Shown here piece after piece: positions 7,047-13,484 of a stretch of 14,820 bases of DNA. Position numbers and translations under genes: made by a program. The notes beneath the pieces were generated by a model. The model saw only the letters and a program-made list of their open reading frames with translations. It was not told the origin of the DNA and did not search any database. Each line of letters starts with the position of its first letter. Positions within the stretch are counted from its first letter, which is position 1. The DNA is from JAPLKB01 sp964532465 (lineage in GTDB: Bacteria > Desulfobacterota > Syntrophorhabdia > Syntrophorhabdales > Syntrophorhabdaceae), in the NCBI GenBank assembly GCA_964532465.1, contig CAZHHX010000071.1, positions 1 through 14,820 on the forward strand. The letters are read 5' to 3'.

Positions 7047-7720
7047 AAGATAATATTCTGAAAGTTTTCTCTGAGGCAAAAGAAAGAGGCTGGGTTATGG
7101 AGCCCCGAGCAAAAGACCTCCTTCGCCTGGCAGGCATGGATGTGCCAAGATTCCTCTTTACTGCGGATGCTGCGGAGGCAGTCCGGTTTGCCAATGAAAT
7201 CAAATATCCTGTCGTAGCAAAAGTTGTATCACCCGATGTAATTCATAAATCGGATGCTTCAGGTGTTGCATTGGGTATACAGGACGATAAAAAGCTTGGA
7301 GATGTTTTTGCAGAAATGAGTAAAATCAAGGGTTTCCAGGGTATTATTGTCGAGGAAGAGCTTAAAGGCATCGAGATGATTGTGGGAATGAAAATGGATA
7401 AACAGTTCGGACCCGTTATTCTTCTTGGTATGGGAGGAACGGCCGTTGAGATATATAAGGATGTAACGCTCCGGATGGCGCCACTTCGCGAACATGACGC
7501 AGAATCCATGATGATGCACCTGACAGCAAAACCAATTTTGGAAGGATACAGGGGATCTGATGGAATAAATGTAAATGAACTCAAAAGAATGCTCCTCGCA
7601 TTTTCCGGTCTGGTCATGGAATTTGAGAAAGAGGTGGATTCAGTAGACCTGAATCCTGTTATATGCAATGCTTCCCGATGCGTTGTGGCAGACGCACGGA
7701 TTATGCTTGCCGGACATTAA
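7040..7720 (+). CDS. ADP-forming acyl-CoA synthetase, beta subunit (ATP-grasp)
   Basis: A 226-residue ATP-grasp subunit, the usual size of a separate beta chain. VSPDVIHKSDASGV (63-76) contains His69, equivalent to the second phosphorylated histidine of the split enzymes. GPVILLGMGGTAVEIYKD (124-141) and VDLNPV (202-207) belong to the nucleotide-binding site. The start codon lies inside the last codons of the alpha gene (7-nt overlap), and AGGAGG (7025-7030) within the alpha coding sequence serves as ribosome site. Together with the alpha subunit it should form a heteromeric enzyme that phosphorylates ADP through the two histidines. All the key motifs I know of are intact. Confidence 0.94.
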   Translation: MLKDNILKVFSEAKERGWVMEPRAKDLLRLAGMDVPRFLFTADAAEAVRFANEIKYPVVAKVVSPDVIHKSDASGVALGIQDDKKLGDVFAEMSKIKGFQGIIVEEELKGIEMIVGMKMDKQFGPVILLGMGGTAVEIYKDVTLRMAPLREHDAESMMMHLTAKPILEGYRGSDGINVNELKRMLLAFSGLVMEFEKEVDSVDLNPVICNASRCVVADARIMLAGH

Positions 7721-7750
7721 CAGACCGTTGCTGTTTATCGGGGTTGTGAA

Positions 7751-8089
7751 ATGGAAAAAATTAAAAGAAATATTCTGATTCGAGATCTCGGCATTTTCTG
7801 GCTTCTCATGTTTATTGTGGTTCTTATCTGGAAGAATAATATAGCGGTTACAGGAGTTTTGATAGGCGTCTATCTCATCCGCTATTTTTTATGGCCGGAT
7901 AGGGAAGATCATGTGGTATTTATCGCAGGCGCAGTTCTCGGTTCAACTGCCGAGATTATTGCCACGAAAACAGGCATCTGGCATTATACACTGCCGACCT
8001 TTCTCAATATACCGCTGTGGCTGCCCTTTGCCTGGGGTTTTGTTTCAGTCCTGATTATACGAATTGCTCAGGTATTTCTTAAAAAATAG
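7751..8089 (+). CDS. Small four-helix membrane protein, function unknown
   Basis: The 112-residue product is mostly hydrophobic, with likely membrane segments near residues 13-27, 31-48, 55-72 and 89-108 and a Lys-rich end at each terminus. A conserved-looking stretch, GIWHYTLPTFLNIPLWLPFAW (75-95), resembles a WxY..P..IPLWLPxAWG signature I have seen in small uncharacterised membrane proteins, but I cannot name the family with confidence. It starts 30 bp after the beta subunit with a poor ribosome site (GGGG, 7740-7743), so it probably belongs to the same transcript. No catalytic motif is visible. A link to acid export or uptake is possible from context only. Confidence 0.65.
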   Translation: MEKIKRNILIRDLGIFWLLMFIVVLIWKNNIAVTGVLIGVYLIRYFLWPDREDHVVFIAGAVLGSTAEIIATKTGIWHYTLPTFLNIPLWLPFAWGFVSVLIIRIAQVFLKK

Positions 8090-8253
8090 GGCAGGGGCGC
8101 AGGGGTTTGTTTTTCATGAGTTTCGTTTACAGGCTCTACAATACGTTTTCAATGAATCAGTGGCAGCAGGCGCTCATATATCCCGTAAGAGCATGCATGA
8201 AAGAAATAAGTTTCTGAGGACGCGGCAACAGATAATGTCAGAGGTGTTTTTTG

Positions 8254-8281
8254 TTGACAAGACGGGCGGTATCCTTATAGA
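8254..8281 (+). promoter_or_regulatory. Sigma-70-type promoter of the binding-protein gene
   Basis: A consensus TTGACA (8254-8259) lies 16 bp before TATAGA (8276-8281), placing the transcript start near 8288 and giving a leader of about 45 nt before the ATG at 8334. The 164 bp between the preceding gene and this promoter show nothing else recognisable. Confidence 0.7.
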
Positions 8282-8333
8282 GTTATGCCGTAGGCTGTTT
8301 CGCAGCAGAAAAAATCAAAAGGAGAAAGAAGGA

Positions 8334-9128
8334 ATGAAAAAATTTGTGGCAATAATATCTGTTATTTTTATTTTGTTTTTTGTAGTATCAGCCCAGGCAG
8401 GGCCGGCAATTGATAAGATACTGAAGAAGGGTGAGATCGTTATAGGAACAACAGGGGAGTACCCGCCTTTTAGCGCAAAAACAAAAAGCGGAAAACTGAT
8501 CGGTTTTGATGTTGATCTGGGAATGGTTATAGCAGGCAGCATGGGAGTAAACCCGAAATTTGTTGAAATTCCTTTTTCCGAGCTTCTGTCATCTCTGGAA
8601 GCAGGTAAAATTGATATTATAATTGCTGCTATGACCATGACGCCGCAAAGGAATCTGAAGTTCGCCTTTGCAGGCCCATACTTTGTTTCAGGTCAATCTC
8701 TGGTGACCACAAAAGCAACAGCTCTGAATGCAGAGAACTTAAACGATATAAACAAGCCGGAATTTACCATTGCTGTTCCAAAGGGGACAACCAGTGAAAT
8801 GATAGTAAAGAGCACCATATCCAAAGCAAGAGCAACTGTAACAAAGAACATGGATGAAGCAATGAAGCTCCTTTTGGAAGGCAGGGTCAAAGCAGTTCTC
8901 ACTGACAGCGCGACCGCGTCTGTAGAAACAGTCCGCTATAAGGACAAAGGGATTGTCGCCACAAATCCTCTTACATTTGAACCGATCGGTATTGCTGTGC
9001 CTGCAAACGATCCTCTCTTCCTCAACTTCCTTGAAAATGTTCTGAATAGCCTTAAAGGAAGCGGTGAACTCCAGATGATGATGCAAAAATGGTTTAAGGA
9101 TGGAGCCTGGCTGCAAGATCTGAAATAG
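8334..9128 (+). CDS. Periplasmic amino-acid-binding protein (SBP family 3)
   Basis: A 264-residue exported binding protein. The signal peptide is about residues 1-22 (MKKF, hydrophobic core, SAQA). The mature part follows the amino-acid-binding family: EIVIGTTGEYPPFS (34-47), KLIGFDVDLGMVIA (54-67), AAMTMTPQRNLKFAFAGPY (98-116), in which Arg106 matches the Arg that grips the ligand carboxylate, GTTSE (151-155) and LTDSATA (189-195), in which Asp191 matches the amine-binding acid. An alpha-amino acid ligand is therefore likely. I chose ATG 8334 rather than upstream in-frame starts because it follows GGAG (8321-8324), begins a textbook signal peptide and lies downstream of the promoter. No permease or ATPase genes follow, so it is an orphan that must share a transporter or serve a receptor. 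A long stem-loop follows the stop. Confidence 0.93.
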   Translation: MKKFVAIISVIFILFFVVSAQAGPAIDKILKKGEIVIGTTGEYPPFSAKTKSGKLIGFDVDLGMVIAGSMGVNPKFVEIPFSELLSSLEAGKIDIIIAAMTMTPQRNLKFAFAGPYFVSGQSLVTTKATALNAENLNDINKPEFTIAVPKGTTSEMIVKSTISKARATVTKNMDEAMKLLLEGRVKAVLTDSATASVETVRYKDKGIVATNPLTFEPIGIAVPANDPLFLNFLENVLNSLKGSGELQMMMQKWFKDGAWLQDLK

Positions 9129-9137
9129 ACAATAAGG

Positions 9138-9183
9138 CAATGCCGCTTGTCCCGGGGTAGAGCTTTCGGGATAAGCGGCATTG
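9138..9183 (+). terminator. Long stem-loop, probable terminator of the binding-protein gene
   Basis: Positions 9138-9154 pair with 9167-9183 over 17 bp (one G-U pair) around a 12-nt loop, ten bases after the stop codon. The stem is strong, but the following sequence (TTGAGAATAATT) lacks a T run. It may be a terminator or an mRNA 3'-end stabiliser. Confidence 0.6.
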
Positions 9184-9274
9184 TTGAGAATAATTAACTT
9201 ACTGCTTTTACATTTCCGCTTTATGTCGGCGCCGTAAAGATTGCCTGAGCCGCTCCATGTTTGTCGGTTAAATA

Positions 9275-9299
9275 TTCCTTGTGATTTCAGTACAAGGAA
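9275..9299 (-). promoter_or_regulatory. Inverted repeat downstream of the hypothetical gene
   Basis: TTCCTTGT (9275-9282) and ACAAGGAA (9292-9299) form a perfect 8-bp stem with a 9-nt loop, 27 bases after the minus-strand stop at 9327. There is no T run, so a terminator role for that gene is only a weak possibility. Confidence 0.35.
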
Positions 9300-9326
9300 G
9301 GCAGCGTCAGTAAATTAAGATTTAAT

Positions 9327-9695
9327 TCAAACTATTATCTCAAAAGTATGGAGAACGGGTTTGCTCATTACAATCTCGAATGTTTCTGAAGGAATTAAAT
9401 TTATATATTGAATGTTTGCCGTCAACAGCTCTTTTGTGATTTCCTGAGAATTTCTTATACCTGAAAGGTCAATAAGCAGACTCTCAGGTTCAGTAATTAC
9501 AGAACCGGAGACAGAAATCTTTCTGTCCGCGTCAGGAGCAAAGGGACGTATAGGGCTATTTTCATGGGAAATTCTAATTTTCTTTAAATTATCCGTTTTA
9601 TTATAAGGGACAATATGAGGAGATGATGCCGCTTTCTCAGAGTTAACCATGTTGTTCTGATAAAAGAGAGGATAGGATGCAATATTTGTAATCAT
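9327..9695 (-). CDS. Hypothetical protein
   Basis: This 122-residue frame has no family I recognise. It lacks a signal peptide or membrane segment. The N-terminal half is rich in Asn, Ser and Pro and looks disordered. The C-terminal half (about 65-122, with PESLLIDLSGIRNSQEITKELL and a beta-like FEIVMSKPVLHTFEIIV end) looks folded. An extended -10 element stands 14 bases before the ATG, but no Shine-Dalgarno sequence does. An internal ATG at residue 16 also lacks one. In favour of a real gene are its length in an otherwise sparse region, the absence of a competing frame and the promoter-like element. Its isolation and lack of known relatives count against it. Confidence 0.5.
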   Translation of the reverse strand: MITNIASYPLFYQNNMVNSEKAASSPHIVPYNKTDNLKKIRISHENSPIRPFAPDADRKISVSGSVITEPESLLIDLSGIRNSQEITKELLTANIQYINLIPSETFEIVMSKPVLHTFEIIV

Positions 9696-9709
9696 AATTT
9701 ATTAATATA

Positions 9710-9718
9710 ATTATACCA
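9710..9718 (-). promoter_or_regulatory. Extended -10 promoter element
   Basis: The minus strand reads TGGTATAAT, a full extended -10 (TG-n-TATAAT), with no good -35. The transcript would start about 7 bases before the ATG of the hypothetical gene, giving a very short leader without a ribosome site. Confidence 0.45.
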
Positions 9719-9880
9719 CAAAATCATCCAATCAGTAGGAATGAGAAAAAAGTATGTGATCTGAAAGAAGGCTGTCTTTATATTTATGAACATGTGCAGC
9801 AACAGTTTCTGCAATCATCAATATCCTTGTAAAGTCAATATTTAGGCTGTTCTGCACGAAATATCATTTTAAGTAAAAAA

Positions 9881-9906
9881 GGTTGGGGTCAAATCTTTAT
9901 TCTTGA
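9881..9906. repeat. Fragment resembling a REP/transposase-associated repeat
   Basis: The stretch begins GGTTGGGGTCAAATC and ends ATTCTTGAC. From memory, similar sequences flank REP-associated Y1-type transposase genes in deltaproteobacterial genomes. No transposase and no second copy is present here. It lies 15 bases beyond the stop codon of the PIN-toxin stub, so it may mark the insertion or deletion that removed the rest of that gene. The family link is a recollection, not a search result. Confidence 0.35.
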
Positions 9907-9921
9907 CTTAGATACCATTGT

Positions 9922-9972
9922 CTATTGAAAGTATTCGCTAAGATTTATTGCAAGGTTGGTATCGAGCAACAT
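9922..9972 (-). pseudogene. Stub of a PIN-domain (VapC-like) toxin
   Basis: Downstream of the antitoxin, a minus-strand ATG at 9972 opens MLLDTNLAINLSEYFQ and stops after 16 codons. The start MLLDTN with its Asp is the hallmark first strand of PIN-domain RNase toxins, which normally run to about 130 residues. Nothing resembling the remaining PIN acidic residues follows. The ATG lies 15 bases after the stop that the antitoxin would use if its frame were restored, the usual spacing of such operons. The call rests on a short match plus context. Confidence 0.55.
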
Positions 9973-10013
9973 AAAGACAGAGATAGTTCAACTACCAAGT
10001 AACTCCTCGACGG

Positions 10014-10226
10014 TCATTTGTATCCTTTTTTAATCTTGGATGAGGCTCTTCCTTCCAATGAGCCAGGCTTAACCCTGTTTCCCTCTTTATACTCAGCGAA
10101 GGGTGCTATAACTGCAATATTTTCCTTTTTTCTTCCGCGGGAAATTATTACCTCTTCGCCCTGAAGTATACTTTCCATAACTTTCGAAAATTGTACCTTT
10201 AATTCTCCAATCTGCATAGTCTTCAT
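10014..10226 (-). CDS. Phd/YefM-type antitoxin, C-terminus apparently frameshifted
   Basis: A 70-residue protein with the prevent-host-death fold: MKTMQIGELKVQFSKVMESI (1-20), GEEVIISRGRKKENIAVIAPF (23-43), then a basic tail. The N-terminal half should dimerise, bind the operon's own promoter and repress it; the C-terminal tail normally wraps around the toxin. The frame ends GYK-stop at an A run. If one A were restored there, reading would continue MTVEELLGS-stop to 9988, an ending I associate with this antitoxin group. A single-base loss, or a sequencing error, is therefore suspected. The first ATG is chosen because MKxxxxGELK is the usual family start, and the -10 box ends six bases before it, implying a leaderless mRNA. 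The partner toxin is reduced to a stub, so this is a decayed module or a solitary regulator. Confidence 0.8.
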   Translation of the reverse strand: MKTMQIGELKVQFSKVMESILQGEEVIISRGRKKENIAVIAPFAEYKEGNRVKPGSLEGRASSKIKKGYK

Positions 10227-10232
10227 ATCGGC

Positions 10233-10275
10233 AGTATAGCACGCGGGTTTTTTTGCTTGTCAAGTTGACAGTCAA
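10233..10275 (-). promoter_or_regulatory. Antitoxin promoter and candidate operator
   Basis: On the minus strand TTGACA (10263-10258) and TATACT (10238-10233) are 19 bp apart. TGC directly before TATACT makes an extended -10. The inverted repeat TTGAC-n-GTCAA (10275-10265) overlaps the upstream edge of the -35 region and shares its TTGAC word, a plausible autoregulatory binding site. The transcript would start at or next to the ATG at 10226. Confidence 0.5.
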
Positions 10276-10332
10276 GTAAAACGCTAAAAAGAGTATGACT
10301 TTTCCGCTGCTGCCGGTTGAAAATGACCCTGT

Positions 10333-11160
10333 CTATCTGTGTCCCATAAGACTTCTCGCCGCATCGAATAGTTTTGTTGCGCCTGGACAATAGTGGGTTG
10401 CAACACAGGCAACAGCAATGGTCAGGACTGCCACAATTGCGAAGGCAATCCAGGTTGCCTTGAATATACTGCCTACCCAGTCAGGATCATCCATTTTTTT
10501 CGATGCCTTGTAGAGGCTTGATGCCATAATCACCTGCAAGGCTGCATCGGACAGGATAGCCGGCGCCGCATAGATAAGATAGAAACCGGCTCCCAGGATT
10601 AAAGCCAGCAGGATGCCAAGCGCAATGAGAACAATCCCGCCTTTGTCCAGATCAATGTCGGGAGTATCGGGCAGACAGGAAGACTCGCCGGACTGAGTCA
10701 CAACAGCCTTAGAGATTACGTTGCTTGTCCCGGCAGGCACATCCCCGGCAATGGATGAATCAGTGAAATCACCGCTCGCTCCCCCTCCCCCGAATTCACC
10801 TCCTCCGGGTATGGTCAAATCGGCGGCACTGCCAACTGGCGCGCTGCCTCCGCCAGGAATGAAAACGGGATGACACAATCCGTCATCGGATAAATTGCTG
10901 CTGGAAGTCCTTTGTATGTACAGCAACCATATTTTGATAAATATGAAGAACATAAGATAGGAGAGTGCCAAGACAATCGGGTATCGTATCAGCATCGATC
11001 GCACACCCGCTTCAAGAAGCAATTCGCTGAATATAAGGCCTGAAGAAGATACGCCTATGAGGATGAGCGCGATATGAAACCTGAGAAAGAAACGTTTCTT
11101 AAAGGCCATCTTCAATCTTTCAAACCTTGTTAACGATGAACTGACAGTGGATTTTTTCAT
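10333..11160 (-). CDS. Integral membrane protein with a glycine-rich loop, unknown function
   Basis: A 275-residue protein I do not recognise. A basic N-terminus (residues 1-27) precedes two membrane helices (about 28-49 and 60-82). A low-complexity stretch of some 90 residues follows, rich in Gly, Ser and Asp (IPGGGSAPVG, IPGGGEFGGGGASGDF) and containing two Cys (96, 162). Two more helices come after it (about 174-200 and 232-257). With a basic start kept inside, an even number of helices puts both ends and the Gly-rich segment in the cytoplasm, but this is a prediction. AGGA lies 7 nt before the ATG, and a TATAAT on the minus strand stands upstream. It is flanked by the antitoxin and by divergent rlmI, so context gives no clue. 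Confidence 0.75.
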   Translation of the reverse strand: MKKSTVSSSLTRFERLKMAFKKRFFLRFHIALILIGVSSSGLIFSELLLEAGVRSMLIRYPIVLALSYLMFFIFIKIWLLYIQRTSSSNLSDDGLCHPVFIPGGGSAPVGSAADLTIPGGGEFGGGGASGDFTDSSIAGDVPAGTSNVISKAVVTQSGESSCLPDTPDIDLDKGGIVLIALGILLALILGAGFYLIYAAPAILSDAALQVIMASSLYKASKKMDDPDWVGSIFKATWIAFAIVAVLTIAVACVATHYCPGATKLFDAARSLMGHR

Positions 11161-11200
11161 CTTACCATCCTACCTTATGGCGTTAGCAGGGGCATCAATA

Positions 11201-11206
11201 ATTATA
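11201..11206 (-). promoter_or_regulatory. Candidate -10 box for the membrane-protein gene
   Basis: The minus strand reads TATAAT 40 bases upstream of the ATG at 11160, implying a leader of about 34 nt. No good -35 is seen at normal spacing. Confidence 0.35.
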
Positions 11207-11466
11207 CAACCAATTCCCTGCTGGATATTAAGAATACTTTGCCAATTATCCGTATAAATCATATCTCCTTCTGCTGAATACATCACAGTTTATGCGCTTT
11301 TCTGACCTGTAAAATTGAATTGAATTTTTTATTTTCCAACTTTTTCGAATTATTTGCAAATCTTTTCTATCATTCCACAACCATTCACGAGCAATCTATC
11401 AGCGCCCTACCCTGACAATATTCACCGGCATACTGAATAATATCAGACAGACTGACACCATAACTT

Positions 11467-11495
11467 TTGACGAATACCGATAATTCATATATATT
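11467..11495 (+). promoter_or_regulatory. rlmI promoter, leaderless geometry
   Basis: TTGACG (11467-11472) and TATATT (11490-11495) are exactly 17 bp apart. Only nine bases separate the -10 box from the ATG at 11505, so transcription should begin at or within a few bases of the start codon. No Shine-Dalgarno sequence is present in that space. Confidence 0.65.
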
Positions 11496-11504
11496 AAACA
11501 GACC

Positions 11505-12683
11505 ATGACAAAGCTTACCGTTAAACAGGAACGTATAGGCCCTATTGCAGGTTACCATCCCTGGGCATTTTCCGGGGCTTTTGAATCCATACCGGAAGGT
11601 TTGCAGTCAGGCGAACCGGTCAAGTTATTCAGCAAGAAAGGAGACTATCTTGCATCCGGCTATTTTAATTCATATTCGCAGATAACTGTCCGCATCTGGG
11701 GTCACAATAAAGATGAAGAGGTGGACGAACAATTTTTTTCAAAAAGAATTGAAAATGCTTTTCAAATAAGAAAAAAGTATGTAGAAAACCCCTTAATCAA
11801 CGCTTATCGGGTTATTAACGGTGAAAATGACTTCCTTCCCGGACTCATTGTTGATAAATATGCCGATTATCTTGTTGTCCAGTTTCACACACGCGGGATT
11901 GAACGCTGGAAGAATGAGATTGTTGCCGCACTTGGAACAGTTTTCAGTCCGAAAGGAATCTATGAGCGTTCCGACATGGCTGCAAGGAATATTGAAAACC
12001 TTGAAAAAACAAAGGGGATTTTGAGCGGAACTGTCCCTGATAGAATCGATATTCTGGAAAACGGTTTTAAATTCCTGGTCGATGTGAAGGGAGGCCAGAA
12101 GACAGGTTTTTTCCTTGACCAGCGTGATAAACGTCAGGCCTTCATAAAATATGCGAACAACGCATCTGTCCTGAATTGTTTTTCCTATACAGGCGGATTT
12201 ACCGTATATGCCCTTGCAGGCGGCGCAAAGAGCGTTGTCAATGTGGATGCTTCCGAAAATGCCCTCGAACTTGCCAAAGAAAATATTATGCTCAATGGTT
12301 TCAATGCCTCCAAATGTGAGTTTATCTGCGAAGATGTAAAAAAATACTTAAAAAATACTGAAGACCACTTTGATATTGTTATTCTTGACCCTCCTGCCTT
12401 CATAAAAGACCGCAGAAAGAAAAAAGAGGGCATTGCCGGGTATAAAAGCATTAATGAAATGGCGCTCAGGATACTCTCAAAAAACAGCATCCTGGCGACA
12501 TGTTCATGTTCAGCCCATCTTACTATTGAGGATTTTCGTTATCTCCTTTCGGAAGCAGGCGCCAAGGCCCGTAAAAAATTGAGTATTCTTGAATGTTATA
12601 CACACGGCATGGATCATTTACAGCTTGTGCCCTTTCCCGAAGGCGAATACTTAAAATGTTTTTTTCTTTCAGTATCCCCTTAA
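11505..12683 (+). CDS. rlmI: 23S rRNA (cytosine-C5) methyltransferase RlmI family
   Basis: A 392-residue SAM-dependent enzyme, close to the 396 residues of E. coli RlmI, which makes m5C1962 in 23S rRNA. An N-terminal PUA domain (about 1-75, with YHPWAFSGAF) leads into a central domain and a Rossmann methyltransferase: GGQKTGFFLDQRDKR (196-210), SVLNCFSYTGGFTVYAL (221-237, the SAM loop), VNVDAS (246-251), ILDPPAFI (293-300) and TCSCS (332-336), where the catalytic cysteine is expected. All family motifs are intact. The start gives the usual PUA N-terminus; an in-frame stop at 11481 and no ATG, GTG or TTG between it and 11505 exclude a longer form. It has no ribosome site and its -10 box is nine bases away, so it is probably translated from a leaderless mRNA. 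Site specificity (C1962) is assumed by family. Confidence 0.93.
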   Translation: MTKLTVKQERIGPIAGYHPWAFSGAFESIPEGLQSGEPVKLFSKKGDYLASGYFNSYSQITVRIWGHNKDEEVDEQFFSKRIENAFQIRKKYVENPLINAYRVINGENDFLPGLIVDKYADYLVVQFHTRGIERWKNEIVAALGTVFSPKGIYERSDMAARNIENLEKTKGILSGTVPDRIDILENGFKFLVDVKGGQKTGFFLDQRDKRQAFIKYANNASVLNCFSYTGGFTVYALAGGAKSVVNVDASENALELAKENIMLNGFNASKCEFICEDVKKYLKNTEDHFDIVILDPPAFIKDRRKKKEGIAGYKSINEMALRILSKNSILATCSCSAHLTIEDFRYLLSEAGAKARKKLSILECYTHGMDHLQLVPFPEGEYLKCFFLSVSP

Positions 12684-12771
12684 AATCAGATTTATCATGC
12701 GGGAAATATTTCACAGGATTGCCGATTACTAAAAAACTTTAAATGTGTTCTTTCCTTCAAACGGTTTTTTA

Positions 12772-12780
12772 TGCTATGAT
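12772..12780 (+). promoter_or_regulatory. Extended -10 promoter of tRNA-Arg
   Basis: TGCTATGAT is an extended -10 ending 16 bases before the tRNA 5' end, with no clear -35. Transcription would start near 12787. Confidence 0.45.
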
Positions 12781-12796
12781 ATGTACACTTCATAAC

Positions 12797-12870
12797 GCGC
12801 CCATAGCCCAAATGGATAGAGTGTTGGACTACGAATCCAAAGGTTGCAGGTTCGACTCCTGCTGGGCGCA
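12797..12870 (+). tRNA. tRNA-Arg (anticodon ACG)
   Basis: The acceptor arms GCGCCCA and TGGGCGC pair fully. The anticodon stem TTGGA/TCCAA holds loop CTACGAA (anticodon ACG, reading CGN after deamination to inosine), and the T arm is GCAGG-TTCGACT-CCTGC. The D stem GCCC/GAGT contains a C12-A23 mismatch where tRNA-Arg normally has U-A. CCA is not encoded, unlike in the tRNA-Lys gene. A degenerate integrase gene ends 34 bp beyond the 3' end, which suggests that this tRNA served as an attachment site. Confidence 0.95.
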
Positions 12871-12903
12871 CTTAAAACACCCTATCCTATCAAAGAGTTG
12901 TAA

Positions 12904-13310
12904 CTAAGTATGCCTACCTCTGGATGTCAACTCCAGCGGTATTGTGCTAAAATTGTGATAATACCCGTTTTGCGGCTGTTCCATTGTACCCCTGTTCTCT
13001 TCGTGAAGTTTTGACACGCTCTCGAAGGCATTTTTAAGAGCGTTCTCATTTACTATATTATATCTGCCGAAGACAGCCCGAGTCTTATGCTCTGAAATCT
13101 TCATTGCAACCTTTTCCGGTACCCCTGCCCTTACCATGTTTCTTATAGCCGTCCTTCTAAGATCATGGAATAGTTTCCCTCTATTCCAACGGATACACAT
13201 GCATTTTCCCATGTCTTTCTAAACTCTCCAATTTTGGCTCCGTTCTTGAAAAAAACATACGAACAGTTCATGCGACTGATCTCCCTTGCCTTCTTTTGTT
13301 TCAAAATGTA
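12904..13310 (-). pseudogene. Degenerate tyrosine recombinase (integrase), C-terminal part
   Basis: Two minus-strand frames together give the C-terminal half of a phage-type integrase. The first (about 13304-13176) reads KQKKAREIS, then VFFKNGAKIGEFRKTWENAC and VGIEG. The second (about 13179-12904) continues GKLFHDLRRTAIRNMVRAGV, VPEKVAMKISEHKTRAVF and GRYNIV. HxLRR and the nucleophilic Tyr of GRYNIV are present. The G of the usual GHKTR is Glu here, and the N-terminal domains and first catalytic Arg are missing. A one-base loss in an A run (GGGAAA for GGGAAAA) near 13177 would explain the frame change, and a short stretch seems deleted between REIS and YVFF. The gene cannot make an active recombinase. 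It points at tRNA-Arg, as integrases at attachment sites usually do. Confidence 0.82.
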
Positions 13311-13381
13311 TATCATGAAATGAATTTGATTCTGAAATACAAATACAGGAAACATTTGTTAGAAGATACCGACAAAATAGT

Positions 13382-13395
13382 ATTGTTGGAACAAT
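13382..13395. promoter_or_regulatory. Short inverted repeat upstream of ihfA
   Basis: ATTGTT and AACAAT flank a central GG, a perfect 14-bp symmetry about 90 bases before the ihfA start. A TTGACG at 13419-13424 follows, but no good -10 box lies at normal spacing from it. It could be an operator; evidence is weak. Confidence 0.3.
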
Positions 13396-13484
13396 CAATA
13401 ATAATAGAAAGTTAATCATTGACGTATATATTCCTGATATGGTTAAAAATACTAGAAAACAATCTTGTACTCTCAGGAGAAAAC

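Larger units (their letters stand above)
11161..11504. other. Divergent intergenic region
   Basis: These 344 bp separate the membrane-protein gene (minus) from rlmI (plus). They contain a minus-strand TATAAT (11201-11206) near one edge and a near-consensus plus-strand promoter (11467-11495) at the other. Between them I see only AT-rich sequence and a weak 6-bp inverted repeat (TATTCA...TGAATA, around 11419-11439). No small coding frame or RNA is convincing. Confidence 0.6.

Noticed and set aside
7243..7668. 141-codon minus-strand frame opposite the synthetase beta gene
   Set aside because: The plus-strand ATP-grasp subunit is complete with all its motifs; the antisense frame resembles nothing.
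8064..8333. 90-residue upstream extension of the second binding protein
   Set aside because: It overlaps the preceding gene and the promoter and would place the signal peptide inside the protein.
2924..9128. The two binding proteins as parts of complete ABC importers
   Set aside because: No permease or transport ATPase gene is present near either one.
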